NCBI GenBank assembly: GCA_030549775.1
Contig: CM060177.1
Span: 67,509,638 to 67,573,637, forward strand
From: Tamarix chinensis
Lineage: Eukaryota; Streptophyta; Magnoliopsida; Caryophyllales; Tamaricaceae
Reading direction: 5' to 3'
Length of the DNA stretch: 64,000 nucleotides
Shown: positions 13,021 through 23,778 of the stretch, in pieces
Layout: each line of letters begins with the position of its first letter
How positions within the stretch are numbered: the stretch's first letter is position 1
Notes under the pieces: generated by a model
The model's database searches: none
Told to the model about the DNA's origin: nothing
What the model saw: only the letters and a program-made list of their open reading frames with translations
Translations under genes and position numbers: made by a program

Positions 13021-13996
13021 TGATGCATATGCTAAACAAGTTGGCATATTCTTAATGGAAGATGGTGGCATATGTGATAATTAACCACCAAAAGTTGAAA
13101 TGGAGAAAAGAGATGAGAAGTTTGATAATATTTAATCTATGGTAGCCATGGATCAAAAACTCACAACTAACACTCAAGGTTTCAACACTTGAGATAAAAT
13201 TTGTGAGATTTTTCATTCCAAACAATGTTTTCACTCAACTTTCTAGAAGGGTGTACATAGGGAGCTAAAAAATCTGATTTATAATTCAAGGTGGGTAGTG
13301 TGTTGCATTGTATTGAGGATAACCATATTTGTAGTAGTATATCTAGTTATAAAAATTCAATTATACCTATCCCCTTTACCTACCTAGTTACATTTCAACC
13401 ATTATTTACTATCTAGTTATCTAATATAAGCCAACAAGTAGTTGGATGAGAATTAAAATGAGGTAAGCACATGTGTGGTGTTTTAACAACCATAACATAA
13501 CATGGAGCCCTATATATGTTGAAATGGTAGCTAATAAATCAAAGTACAAAACAATGAATCATCCACCATAACTAATCAAACATCTTCCATTCTTAATCAA
13601 TTAAAATAATTTGATTTGTTAACTTGGCTGACATTCCTCACTAAATCTACCATCCACTTGCCTTCCTTTCTTTTTTTCTCTTTTTTTTTTCAAAATAAAC
13701 CTTGTACTTAAGGTAATTTAGATTCTTAGGTGGCATAATAATTTGAAATAATAATAAAATAGTTGGTTGGCCTTGGGCTTGATGTGCCACCATAGTTGGT
13801 TGGGCATAAGGTCGACATACTACCATAAATGGTTGTGCTTGGGCTAGAAGTGCCACTATACATTCTTAGGCAGGTACATCTACTTATTTTTTTCATATTT
13901 AGCTTATTAGTTTCATCTAATTTAAGAGTGTTTTGTTATCCCCCAACTTAAAAAAAATTAATTAATAAAATATTATTATGAGATGCTCCTATATCA
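13021..13996 (-). repeat. 3' LTR of the gypsy chromovirus
   Basis: Begins TGATGCATATGCTAAACAAG and ends in ATATCA. It aligns along its whole length with 23062-23697 plus 28150-28494. A purine-rich tract (minus-strand GAGATGAGAAGGA) adjoins its right side, as expected for the polypurine tract next to a 3' LTR. Confidence 0.85.
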
Positions 13997-14029
13997 TCCT
14001 TCTCATCTCAAGAGGGCCCCATCTTATCC

Positions 14030-14990
14030 TCGTAGGGCTCATCGTGAAGGTAAAGGAGTATATCACCCACATTAAATTTGTTTGATATATTTCTTATTTC
14101 CGGTGGTAATTCAAGCCCATAAGCATTACTTCCAATCTTCTCAAGAACCTTAAATGGTCCATCACTCCTTGGCATAAACTTTTTTTTTCTGGATGGAAAT
14201 CTTTCCTTTCTAAGATATAGCCATTTGAGATCTCCTTGTTCAAAACTTTATTCCCTCCGATGTTGCTTGGCCTTCATTTTATTTATTTCATTGACCTTCT
14301 CAATTTTTGCTCTAACTTGCTCATGCAATTTCTTGAATGCTTGAATTTTGTCTTTGGCTTCAAAATTTGTTTGGGCCTTGATAGGAAGTAGAATGATTTC
14401 GATGGGAGTGATAGGCTTGACACCATACATAATCTCAAAAGGTGAATGGCCAGTGGCGTATATGGGGAACTATTATATGCAAATTTGGCGTGAGGAAGCT
14501 GAAGGTCCCAATCCTTGAGGGACTTTTACACAAAGTTGGGTAAGATAGTAGTTAGGGCCAGGATGGTGACTTCATCTTAGCCATCCATTTAGGGGTTGTA
14601 GGTAGTGTTAAATAGAAGTTTAGTACCAAACGACCTCACTATTTCTTTAAATAATAGATCGACTATAAAAGAGGCATCATCCATCTGATGATAAGGGATG
14701 AAGTGAGCCATCTTAGAAAACTAATCCACCACTACCATAATCCCATCATTTTACCTTCGAGTTCTAAACAAAGCCATTATGAAGTCTATATTCACATGGT
14801 CCCAAGGTTGATGAGGGACTGGTAATGGAGTGTAGAGTCTTTGGTTGAATTTACTCATGGACTTTGACATATAACACATCTAGTTATGATCTATGTACAT
14901 CACTTATCATTCTAGGCCAATATATATGCTCCTAAAGTACCTCATTGGTCTTATTGATGCTAAAATGTCCAACTTACCCGACTCAATGTG
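14030..14990 (-). pseudogene. Gypsy integrase remnant
   Basis: Minus-strand residues follow the integrase core: PWDHVNIDF (about 14800), [18 protein letters not shown] (about 14700), then LLFKEIVR joined directly to [14 protein letters not shown]. The segment that normally holds the second catalytic Asp is therefore absent, a precise in-frame deletion near 14640. The C-terminal part MYGVKPITPIEIILLPIKAQ lies at 14248-14430, and GLNYHR-type residues at about 14110. Stops interrupt it. It could not catalyse integration. Confidence 0.8.
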
Positions 14991-14999
14991 CTTCTTGTG

Positions 15000-15560
15000 T
15001 CAAAAAATGTCGAATGGGACTCATTAAGATGCAAAGGTTGGTGTTCTTGAAGAAGAATCCATCTTTGATGACATAGTAGCTTCTAAGATTTTGCTGGTAT
15101 TCAAGGTAGCTTGTAAAGTCTTCATCCTCCTTGTATAGCTTCTTCAAGCATCCAAACCCTAAGACTTGAGCTTTAAATAGGGAAAACACAGAATAACGTC
15201 TAGAGAGGCAATCAGCTACTAAATTAGTTTTACCACTCTTATGTTTTGCTACGAAAGAGAAGGATTGTAAAAACTCTACCCACCTAGCATACTTGGGATT
15301 GAGCTTATGTTTCCCATTTACATACTTTAGAGACTTATGATTGATATGTAATACAAATTGTGGTTCCCTCATATAACAAGACCGATGATCTAGAGGCCTA
15401 ATAATAACATAAAACTCCTTTTAAGTATTGTATTTAGATCTTGATCCATTGAGCTTCTCACTAAAATAGGCTATTCGCTTACATTCTTTTAGTAGGACCG
15501 CCCCAATCCTATATTTGCTTGGATCATATTTAACTTAAAAAACTTTATCAAAATCTTGTA
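15000..15560 (-). pseudogene. Gypsy RNase H remnant
   Basis: Reads AVLLKECKRIAYFSEKLNGS (about 15500-15445), HINHKSLKYVNGKHKLN (about 15340) and VADCLSRR (about 15205). The domain is typical of Reina/CRM-type chromoviruses. The usual THDH-like acidic box is HINH here. A stop lies near 15422. Confidence 0.8.
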
Positions 15561-16370
15561 ACCTTAAGATGGAGGCCTCACTTAGCTTTCCCTTGATCAC
15601 ATAAAATGCTTCTTGGGCTGTAGGTGTCCACTTGAATTCTCCCTTATTGAGACACTATATGATAGGGGACAAAAGAGTGCTTAATTCTTTTATGAACCTC
15701 CTATAAAATGAGGTAAGTCCATGAAAGCATCAAATATGGGTAATGGATATGGGTGTAGTCCATAAGCTTATTACCTCCACCTTTGAATAATTTATTTAAA
15801 TACCATCCTTAGATATAACAAACCCTAGGAAGATGACTTTTGGTACAAAAAAATCACGCCGCTTGTCTAACTTTCCATAAAACTTGTTGTTCCTAAGGGT
15901 AAAAAATGCAAGACTTAAATTCTTTACATGGTCTTCACTACTAGAGGAGTATACAAGTATATAATCAAAGTAAACTACAACAAATTTAGAGATAAAGGGC
16001 CTAAATACTTCACCCAAGAGCCTCATAAAGGTGTTATGAGCATTTGAGAGGCCAAAAGGCATCACCACCAATTCATATAATCCTCCCTTAATATTGAATG
16101 CAGTCTTCCATTCATCTCCCTTCTTACTCTAATGTGGTAGCATCCGCTTCTAAAGTTAATCTTTGAGAATACACAAGCCCCATGTAAGTAATCCAATATG
16201 TCATTAAGTCTAGGTATTAGGCACCTATACTTGATGATGATGTTGTTAATAGCTCTACTATCAACACACACCCTCATACTCCCATTATTCTTTAGTACCA
16301 AGAGGGCTGGTAATGCACAAGGGCTAAGGGGTTTTCTAATGAACCCTTTTTGCAACAACTTGTAAACTTA
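15561..16370 (-). pseudogene. Gypsy reverse transcriptase remnant
   Basis: Starts around LQKGFIRKPLSPCALPALLV (about 16355), then RVCVDSRAINNI (about 16270), MPFGLSNAHNTFMRLL (about 16062) and the catalytic region VVVYFDYILVYSSS (about 15985-15945). There the YxDD box reads YFDY, losing the second Asp. A frameshift or deletion lies near 16062-16075 between two open frames. VIFLGFVISKDGI (about 15800) closes the palm domain. Confidence 0.85.
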
Positions 16371-16519
16371 CCTTCATAAATCCTTATCCTCATTAGGATT
16401 ACACCTATAGACGAGCTTGTTTAGGATCATAGCATAAGGGATCAAGTCGATTTGGTTCTCAATTTCCCTTAAGGGGGTAGCTCACAAGGTAGATCATTTG
16501 GGAAGATGTCCCCAAACTC

Positions 16520-16943
16520 CCCTAGCATGCTTTAACTCGAGGGTAACTTCCTTCATTATCTTGAAGTAACATAAAAAAATACATAACCTTCACCATGGTT
16601 GGCACCTTGTCTTTCCCATTGCCATCGAGAAACAATGTCTTTTTCTGTTTGGTTTTCTCCCTAACAAGTGAGGAACCAGGATTAAGGGGTGTGAGTACAA
16701 TGTTCTTTTTAGAAAATTTCAAATAATAAGTGTTTCTTCTACCATCATATTGGCCATGCCTATCATATTTACATTGTCTCCTTATCAATAGACAGAAAGC
16801 ATCCATAGGAACTACATCACACACCACATTATCTTTGTAAGTTTTTTCAATGGAAAAAGATACTACAACTTGCTCGGTCACTTCAACCATGCTTCCATTA
16901 TTAAGCCATTATGTCTTATATGGTTTGGCAAATTGAGTGGTAT
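16520..16943 (-). pseudogene. Gypsy protease, C-terminal half
   Basis: Minus-strand MVEVTEQVVVSFSIEKTYKD (from 16890) and DAFCLLIRRQCKYDRHGQYD correspond to the C-terminal half of the Reina/CRM-type protease region. The N-terminal half lies at 21638 and beyond. Removing 16944-21632 and one GGTAT copy leaves a continuous reading frame across the join. Confidence 0.7.
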
Positions 16944-17042
16944 TGTAACACCCCAAATTCACTACTGAAAAATTTCGTTTAAAACGAAAGGTTTAACGGA
17001 AGCGTACAATTTAAAACCATGAATTTAGGGGTATTATCGCCA

Positions 17043-17088
17043 CACTCAGTATAGGACCGGTTCACTTCTACCGTCCCGATACCGAGTG
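17043..17088 (-). other. Conserved terminal hairpin
   Basis: Inverted arms CACTCAGTATAGGACCGG (17043-17060) and CCGTCCCGATACCGAGTG (17071-17088), about 100 bp from the element end. The equivalent arms at 23779-23824, 48695-48740 and 62043-62087 differ in sequence but still pair. Confidence 0.75.
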
Positions 17089-17410
17089 CTAAGGCTAGAT
17101 CCAAATTTCGTGAAGTGAAACCAACAAAGCATAAGTGCATAATCAACATAAAATATCCAGGAAGGTTAAGGTGCCAACAACAGTTAAAATATCGTTAGGA
17201 TTACAATTTAAGAATTCCATTCCAAAATACGAGCGTAACATAAATACGACTCAGAACATGATAAATGACAACGAAAATAACAAGATGTCCGACCGGCTCA
17301 CTCTCGGCCCCAACCAAAGTAGACTCAATACTCAGCCCCACCCGATGCCTCATAGGTGTCATAGGCATCGAAAACCAAATCTCCTACCTGCGCAAGGTCA
17401 GAAGGGCCCT

Positions 17411-17467
17411 CTGCTCGTGGGAATGAGCAGCACCCATGAAACGGGTGTTCAGTACGCTACGTACTGA
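17411..17467 (-). other. Triple-hairpin block
   Basis: Three consecutive inverted repeats: CTGCTC/GAGCAG (17411-17430), CACCC/GGGTG (17431-17447) and TCAGTACG/CGTACTGA (17449-17467). At 24138-24194 the first stem reads CTACTC/GAGTAG, a compensated change. Confidence 0.75.
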
Positions 17468-17650
17468 GTAAGGTAACATACGAGCTAAGGCCAACACATA
17501 GCACACAAGACCCACATCCATCACATAAATAATAAACGATGACATGCACGAATAGGTCTAGTCACTTTCTGATGTCTTATTCTGTATTCTCATTAATGAA
17601 TTAAGTCCATTTCACACATCCTTCAATAATCCATGTGAGCACGGGGACCC

Positions 17651-18060
17651 CACTATTATAGCCGGTGGACCGGGAATAAAAACACAAGACAGAACGCCTC
17701 TGACCACTATTCTAACCGGTGGACCGGACTGGCCCTGCCTCAACATGGTGTTCCACTATAAGTACTTAGTATTTTTCCCTTGGTTTAACTTATTTACTTT
17801 GGGTGTATTGAGTCGAGATCCCCCACTATTATAGCCGGTGGACCAGAATAAACGCACAGGGCAAAACGCCTCTGACCACTATTATAGCCGGTGGACCGGC
17901 ACGAAACGCACAGGGCAGAATGCCTCTGACCACTATTATAGCCGGTGGACCGGCACGAAACACACAGGGCAGAACACCTCTGACCACTATTATAGCCGGT
18001 GGACCGGCACGAAACGCACAGGGCAGAACGCCTCTGACCACTATTATAACCGGTGGATCG
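17651..18060. repeat. Hairpin tandem array, 53-54 bp units
   Basis: CCACTATTATAGCCGGTGG-type units start at about 17651, 17703, 17823, 17876, 17930, 17984 and 18038. The last five form a strict 53-54-bp array. Each unit has CCAC...GTGG arms and often a second GCCGG-TGGA-CCGGC stem. Because 54 is a multiple of 3, the array creates repetitive open frames on both strands that are not genes. Confidence 0.9.
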
Positions 18061-19316
18061 GACTGGGCTCAGCTCAATAATCTTTCTCTTTACGTTATTA
18101 GTGTCTTATCCGTGTCTTATTGAATCACACAACACCCTTGACATGCATACGGTTAATACCCTACTACTTTCCCCTCCAAAGGGACCGTCCCATATTTTGA
18201 GACCCGTACCTCTTCTCACATCCTACATCCATCCCCCGTAGACTTAAGCATAGTGGCATATAGTAAGGCACAATCTCCAAGAATACAGGCCACCCCAACA
18301 CCTACGATATCGACTCCGTATGTCCTCATCCCTCTAGGGTTCCTCCTCGGAGACCCTAGTCGGACCTATGTGGTCCAACTCTTCCTTACTTACCCAAACG
18401 TTACTTTATCCTCTATCTCGCACCTCATTTTTATTAGGAAACTCCCCAAATATATTACTTTATCTCCCAAGTTCACGTGTGACCGACAAAACCCTAGTTG
18501 GCCACCCAAAACCCTAGCACTTTACTTCCTCAACAAGTAATCTCCCTCTTTCACCCCAAATCTCTCCTCTCCTTTGGAAAAACCCATACTCATCCTTTAT
18601 ATAGTGAATTCTCACTCTCACCCCATACTCCATCCTTCCTTGATCATTTTTACCCTTGTGCCCTTCAATTGCTCATTTCCTCCCGAAACCCTAATTGGAA
18701 CCCTTAGACACTCTTACACCGACCCACGTAAAATTTTGCACCCAAGTCTCCAATGGATCCATAACCTTGGCATTATTTTATTCACTTCCTAATTCAACTT
18801 TCCTCACATAAGATTCGTTCCCATGCATAATTTAAACACCCCATGCAGACTCTCCAACACCCACTTACACACAAACCCTAATAAGGTCTCTTATGCACCA
18901 CCTTACGTACCATTTTTCATACTAAGTCTCCAATCATCCCAAGACTCTCCCAAGCTCTCACTTATAACCCAATTCAACTTTTCATACGTAAGAATCATGT
19001 CCACGTAAGGTCTAGTTCCCCCCATGCAACTTCCCGAACGTTCACCTCTCCGTTGTTCTTTCATTATCATTTCATGCTACCTAAAACCCTAGCATGCATG
19101 TCCTAGAGGGCCATAACAAGTCACATCATCAACATCAACAACAAACATGGAACATGGCATACATGTATAACATAAGGCACACACCACATTCCTCATGATC
19201 CACGCTGCGCTACACAAAACAGGTTATTCATAGCACATGCATAATACACATCAACATGACATGCTCATCATTCATCAACACATTACAACACACATAACGT
19301 AAGGCCATAGCTTCGT

Positions 19317-19326
19317 CCTTACCTAA
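19317..19326 (-). promoter_or_regulatory. Splice-donor-like conserved block
   Basis: CCTTACCTAA, which reads TTAGGTAAGG on the sense (minus) strand. It is conserved at 913-922, 25656-25665 and 50729-50738 in otherwise diverged copies. Function as a 5' splice site is an inference. Confidence 0.35.
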
Positions 19327-20646
19327 GTAGGCACCAGGCTTGGAGCACGCTCCTCTAGCTCCTTAGGGCTCGGATCGGGGTCACCTATGAAAAGGGAAAA
19401 AGCTAAGTATTAGTTTCTCTTATAACTACTATTAACCCTTATTTTAGTCCAAGGTTAGGGTTCTTATCTCTAGTAGGGGTGTTGTACAAAGCTAGGGTTT
19501 TGTTCTAATTTATGCTAAGTATTAATCATTGATATATCTTTAGTTTCAAGATACTTCACATAAGGTTGGGTTAAATAGTAAAAACCCTAATAGTGGTAGT
19601 AGTCTTTGCGATAGTATTAGTAAAATAATAATACCCACAAATGATTAATTATGTTAAAAGTTAGGGTTTTGGGAAAGATTATGGCTTGTAAGAATAACAC
19701 TCTTAGGATACAGAAATTAATAGTGGTAATAACAATAATAAAAGGTAATAATAATAGTAGTATTAGAAATGCTAAAAATGAAGAAAAGGGTATTAGCCCT
19801 AAGTCAAGTATAATAAGGTTTAGGGTTAGAAGGGGTGATGGTATGATAACATTAAGGATAATACAGAAATGGTATTAGTAAATAAGTTAATAATAATAAT
19901 AATCATAACAGTAATATTAAAAATAATCATACTAATAATAAGTGAAATAATAATAATAATAATAAGTGTGATAATACTAATATTAGGTATAAACCACTAT
20001 AGGTGGCATAAGAGGGGGGTTTTAGGGTTCAGGTGAGTGGAAGACCACCTGAGGACGGTGGTGGTCCGGCGGCGGCGCGAGGCGGCGGCGGCGGCGATGG
20101 AGGAGGAGAAGAGAGAAAAGGTGGGGGAAAGTGGGTAGATGGGAGGAGGAAAAAGGAAGCTAAGTGTGGGGGAGGAGACAATAGGGAGAGGGGAATGGAA
20201 TGAGGGTGGTGGCGTGAGCAGGGAGGTGGCGCGCGGTGGTGGACGCGGCGGCCGAAGGAGGGGGAAGGTGGTGGAAATGGTGGAGGCCGGTGGAGAAGGA
20301 AGCAGGGGGTAAGGAGGGTATGGGCAGGTAGGGGAGGACCTGCTGGTCACTTTGGGAGGTGGAGCGGGGGTTAATTATGGCGGAGGTGGCGGCAGAGGGC
20401 GGCGCAAGGCGGCGGTGGCGTTTTTCGGGGTGGCACCTTCGCACGATTGTGGTGGCTCGTGCAGGGTAGGAACGGAGGCAGCGACGGTTTGGTTGCGTGG
20501 AGGGTGGTGCAAGGAAGGTTTTGGTGCGTGGCGGTGGTCGCGGTGGCTGCTAGAGGCGGCGGAAAGGGCGTCTGATCTGGCGGCGGCGAGGCAGGGTTTC
20601 GGCAAGGTCTAGAGGGGAGGACTTGCCTTGACCGTTTGGGGAGGGG

Positions 20647-20654
20647 TATTTATA
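20647..20654 (-). promoter_or_regulatory. TATA-box candidate of giant LTR
   Basis: TATAAATA on minus within CCTATAAATACCCC, 978 bp from the sense-strand start of the LTR and followed by a C-rich leader. It recurs in all three other minus-sense copies. Confidence 0.6.
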
Positions 20655-21008
20655 GGCAATTGAGGAGGGGAAAACGACGAAGGGGAGTGGAATGGCACGC
20701 GGGGGCAGGTGCGGCAGGTCGCCGTCCGGTGGTGGCAGCCGGTCGCAGGTCTGGGGTTTGGCAGGCCTGTTTGGCGGTGTGCGGGAAAAAGGAAAGGAAA
20801 TCAAGACGCGTGAGGGCCAGGACGATTGTGCTGGGTGGATTTGGGAAAGAAAGGGACGGAAATGGCAGAGGGAGGACGGCCGAACGGCAGGGCTGTCAGC
20901 GGCGGCAGGCTGCGAGTTGCAGGCCTGCGCGAGGAAGAAGACGACGGGCGAGGGCGGGCCGGCAGTCCAGGGAAAGAAAAGAAAAAGGGGGAAAACCAGC
21001 CGGTCGGC

Positions 21009-21125
21009 AACGGTTATAAGGTTCATAACCTCGACGCGTTGTTTCATTAATTATACGATCGAAACGCATCGTCGTGACGTTGGCTGGCAACGGTTATAAG
21101 GGTCATTGATTGTGACGCGGCGCTT
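21009..21125 (-). repeat. Duplicated upstream motif AACGGTTATAAG
   Basis: CAACGGTTATAAGG occurs at about 21008 and 21088, each followed by a GACGCG-type motif. This is an 80-bp tandem duplication upstream of the TATA box on the sense strand. TAACGGTTATAA recurs at about 27495 in the next copy. Confidence 0.6.
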
Positions 21126-21243
21126 CGGCGGGTTGACGGGCAAAACGCCACGTTGCATGTAAGCGTCGGCCAGCGGACGACGCTGGGCCACGGGGAAGGG
21201 AGAAAGGAAGGGAGGAAAGGGCTGGGCCGCGGGGAGGGGCCCA

Positions 21244-21310
21244 ACTAACGGGGGAAAGGAAGAAAAAAAAAGAAAAAAAGGAAGAAAAGAAAGGAAAATG
21301 AGGGAAAAGA
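21244..21310. repeat. Polypurine tract of giant LTR
   Basis: A nearly pure A/G run, C/T on the sense strand. Equivalent runs lie at about 27650-27717 and 52655-52735, so it is a family feature between the AT-rich end and the G/C-rich block. Confidence 0.7.
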
Positions 21311-21637
21311 AAAGAGAAAATGTTTTATTTAGGATTTTGGGTTTTGCATAATTTATTTAGAATATTTTTGGGGTTGTCTAGAATATTAACTATTTATAAA
21401 ATATTAAATAAATTTCCTTTTTACTTAGTTAGACTATTTTAGACAAATTTCCTTAACCTCCATACTAATTAGGAAAATACCCAAATTTTCATCCAATTAA
21501 ATTCTTTATTATTCCCTCTTAATTTTCCTTAATTTATCCCCTACATTTTAAGTAATTAAATTTATATGTTTTATTTCCTACTAATTCCTTATTTGACCAA
21601 AATTTCAAAATTTAGGATTTTGGGGTATTTCAGGTAT

Positions 21638-22000
21638 CTAATTTAAGTTTTTCCATAAGTGTGCAAGAGTCTACATTAGCACAACTACCTCCATTAATAA
21701 TAAGAGAACATGACTTACCAAAGATCATACACCAAGTTCAAAAAAATATTCTCACATTATGTCTCTTGCTTCAAGAAATCCATGGTGTGTAATACCCTTC
21801 TCACCATTAGAGCTTCTCCTACATCCAACGGTGCCTCTTCTTGCTCTTCCTCCTCCTCATGGATGGATTTGATCTCTTCTATTTCCTCCTCATAGGCTAC
21901 CACTTCCAAGTCTAAAAGAGTCATAACTTTTTTATTGGGACACTCATTTTGATAGTGCCCTAGGCCTTAGCACATAAAGCACCTTACAACCTTTGGTTTG
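21638..22000 (-). pseudogene. Gypsy zinc knuckle and protease N-terminal half
   Basis: A CCHC knuckle on minus at about 21937-21984 (C-F-M-C, a stop, GLGHYQNEC), then PNKKVMTLLDLEVVAYEEE and an acidic/serine-coded run (about 21840-21900). The protease start follows and breaks off at the giant-LTR insertion point 21637. A stop lies inside the knuckle. Confidence 0.75.
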
Positions 22001-22760
22001 TTAGGTTCAAACGTGACACCTTTCCCCTTCTCCCTCACTTCAAAATTTTGAATGTGAGGGGGATTCTTTGAAACTATTGGGCATGAACCTTCCTTGAGGA
22101 AACTTTGGTTCTCTCTTCCCTTCTTATGCTTCTCCAACTTATTTGCTAGATGAAAATGCTCATCTAAGGTGTGGTACCTATGCAGCTCAATCTTGATGTG
22201 ACATTAAGTTCTCCTCTACCTCATATTTAATTACTCAAACTCCTTCATCTATTCTTTAACATGACATAAGGAGGACATCTTGTTGTAGAGGTCTTGAGTG
22301 TAGGATGAGGGAAAAAATATTTTCCTCAAAAGCTTCTTCATATTTGACCAATATTTCACCTTAGACCTCCCCTTCTTTCTTCTTTGCTGAGTAAGGCTTT
22401 CCCACCATAAGGATGCATGTCCCTTGAGCTTAAGGATTGTAATCCTAAATATCTTTTCATCATTATAGCCTTTTTCTTCAAACATCCTAAAGCACCTTAA
22501 CAGCTACTCTAAAATTCTTTTAGATTAAGTGATCCATTAAACTCATGCACTTTAGCTTTGATGTCATAAATTAGATCTCTCCTTTCATGTCTCATTCTTC
22601 TATAATGTGAGGAATCACTTGGTAAGGAGTTGGAATTACTAGCATAATCACTTGTGATAGATCCTAACACCTCATGTTGGTAAAAATTGGGTCTTCTTCT
22701 CAAGCATGGGGAAGTATTCGAGCATCAGATGTTATGGTTCTGCATGAGATTCTCCAAAAT
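22001..22760 (-). pseudogene. Gypsy gag remnant
   Basis: Retrotransposon gag on minus. A segment with RRDLIYDIKAKVHEFNGSLN (about 22590-22520) is followed by a short break, then MFEEKGYNDEKIFRITILKL, KGHASLWWESL and FFPSSYTQDLYNKMSSL (22485-22270). This is the usual chromovirus gag core. A frameshift near 22490-22505 and later stops inactivate it. I saw nothing recognisable from 22761 to the PBS. Confidence 0.8.
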
Positions 22761-23046
22761 GCCAGAACTCTTATCATGTCATTTTTGTGGTTTTTAATGG
22801 CTTGGTCTCCTCCCAAGTTTTTCAACTATTCAAGGCCGAAGCCTCTTGGGATTTTTTCATTACCCATAGTTCCATGAGTTTGAAGAAGAAAATAATAGAC
22901 AAAGAGGATTTGTTCAGTTATCAGAGGTTAAGTTGGGTTCCAAAATTATAGTGGGTGGCTAGAAAATTTTCTATGAAACGTTTAGGCTTAGATAGGGTAA
23001 AGAAAGAAAAAAGAAGATAAAAATTAATCCAAATTCTCAACCTTAA

Positions 23047-23060
23047 GCTCTAATACCAAT
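23047..23060 (-). other. Primer-binding site (initiator tRNA-Met type)
   Basis: Plus-strand GCTCTAATACCAAT, so ATTGGTATTAGAGC on minus. It matches the standard TGGTATCAGAGC primer site with one mismatch and sits next to the 5' LTR. Confidence 0.8.
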
Positions 23061-23778
23061 TTGACGCCTATGTTAAACAAGTTGGCACATACTTAATGGA
23101 AGATGGTGGCTTATGGGATAATTAACCACCAAAAGTTAAAATAGAGAAAAGAGATGAGAAGTATGATAATATTTGACCTAAGGTAGCCAAAGATCAAACA
23201 TTCACAACTACCACTTAAGGTTTCAACACTTGAGATAAAAATTGTGAGATTTTTCACTCAGAACAAAGTTTTCACTCAACTTTGTAGAGGGGTACATAGG
23301 GAGCTCCAAAATCTATTTTGTAATTCAAGGGGGGTAGTGTGTTCTATTGTGTCGAGGCTACCAATATTTACAGTGGCAATCATGGTTACAAAAAGTCCAT
23401 TATACCCTCCCCCTTACCAACCTAGTTACATTCTTACCATTCTTTGGTATCTAGTTATCTAGTACAAGCTAAAAAGTAGTTGGATGATAATTAAAATGAG
23501 GTCATTCTATGTGTTGTATTTTTACAACCATACCACAACATAGAGCCCCCTACATGTTGAAATGGTAGGTAATTAAGCAAAGAAAAAATAACTCAATCAG
23601 CTACCACACCTAATCAATCATCCACTACTTAATCAACTAAATTAATCCGATTTATTGACTTAGCTTACTTTCCTCACCTACATAACCATACTCTTATTGT
23701 AACACCCCAAAATTTAATTTTTTTTTTCAAAACATAATACTTATAAATAAACTGTAAATTCTGGGGATGTTACCGCCA

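Larger units (their letters stand above)
16944..21632 (-). mobile_element. Giant LTR (solo-LTR-like), complete, TSD GGTAT
   Basis: A 4689-bp element beginning TGTAACACCCCAAATTCAC and ending TTTTGGGGTATTTCA. It is flanked by perfect 5-bp duplications, GGTAT at 16939-16943 and 21633-21637, and interrupts the protease frame of the gypsy element. It has no coding sequence, PBS or internal domain. Plus-strand order: terminal hairpin (17043-17088), triple-hairpin block (17411-17467), hairpin array (17651-18060), CCTTACCTAA block (19317), AT-rich triplets, G/C-rich block (20040-21240) with inverted TATA box (20647-20654), purine tract (21244-21310) and AT-rich end. Minus is taken as sense from the TATA box. 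It is either a solo LTR of a long-LTR retroelement or a non-coding retroelement. Confidence 0.85.

Noticed and set aside
17829..18123. Repetitive open frames with an 18-residue period
   Set aside because: The 54-bp hairpin array is divisible by three and keeps frames open on both strands; the array is part of a non-coding LTR.
20352..21099. Several overlapping Arg/Gly/Pro-rich frames on both strands
   Set aside because: G/C-rich low-complexity block of a giant LTR; frames overlap on five or six readings with no domain and are not conserved in other copies.
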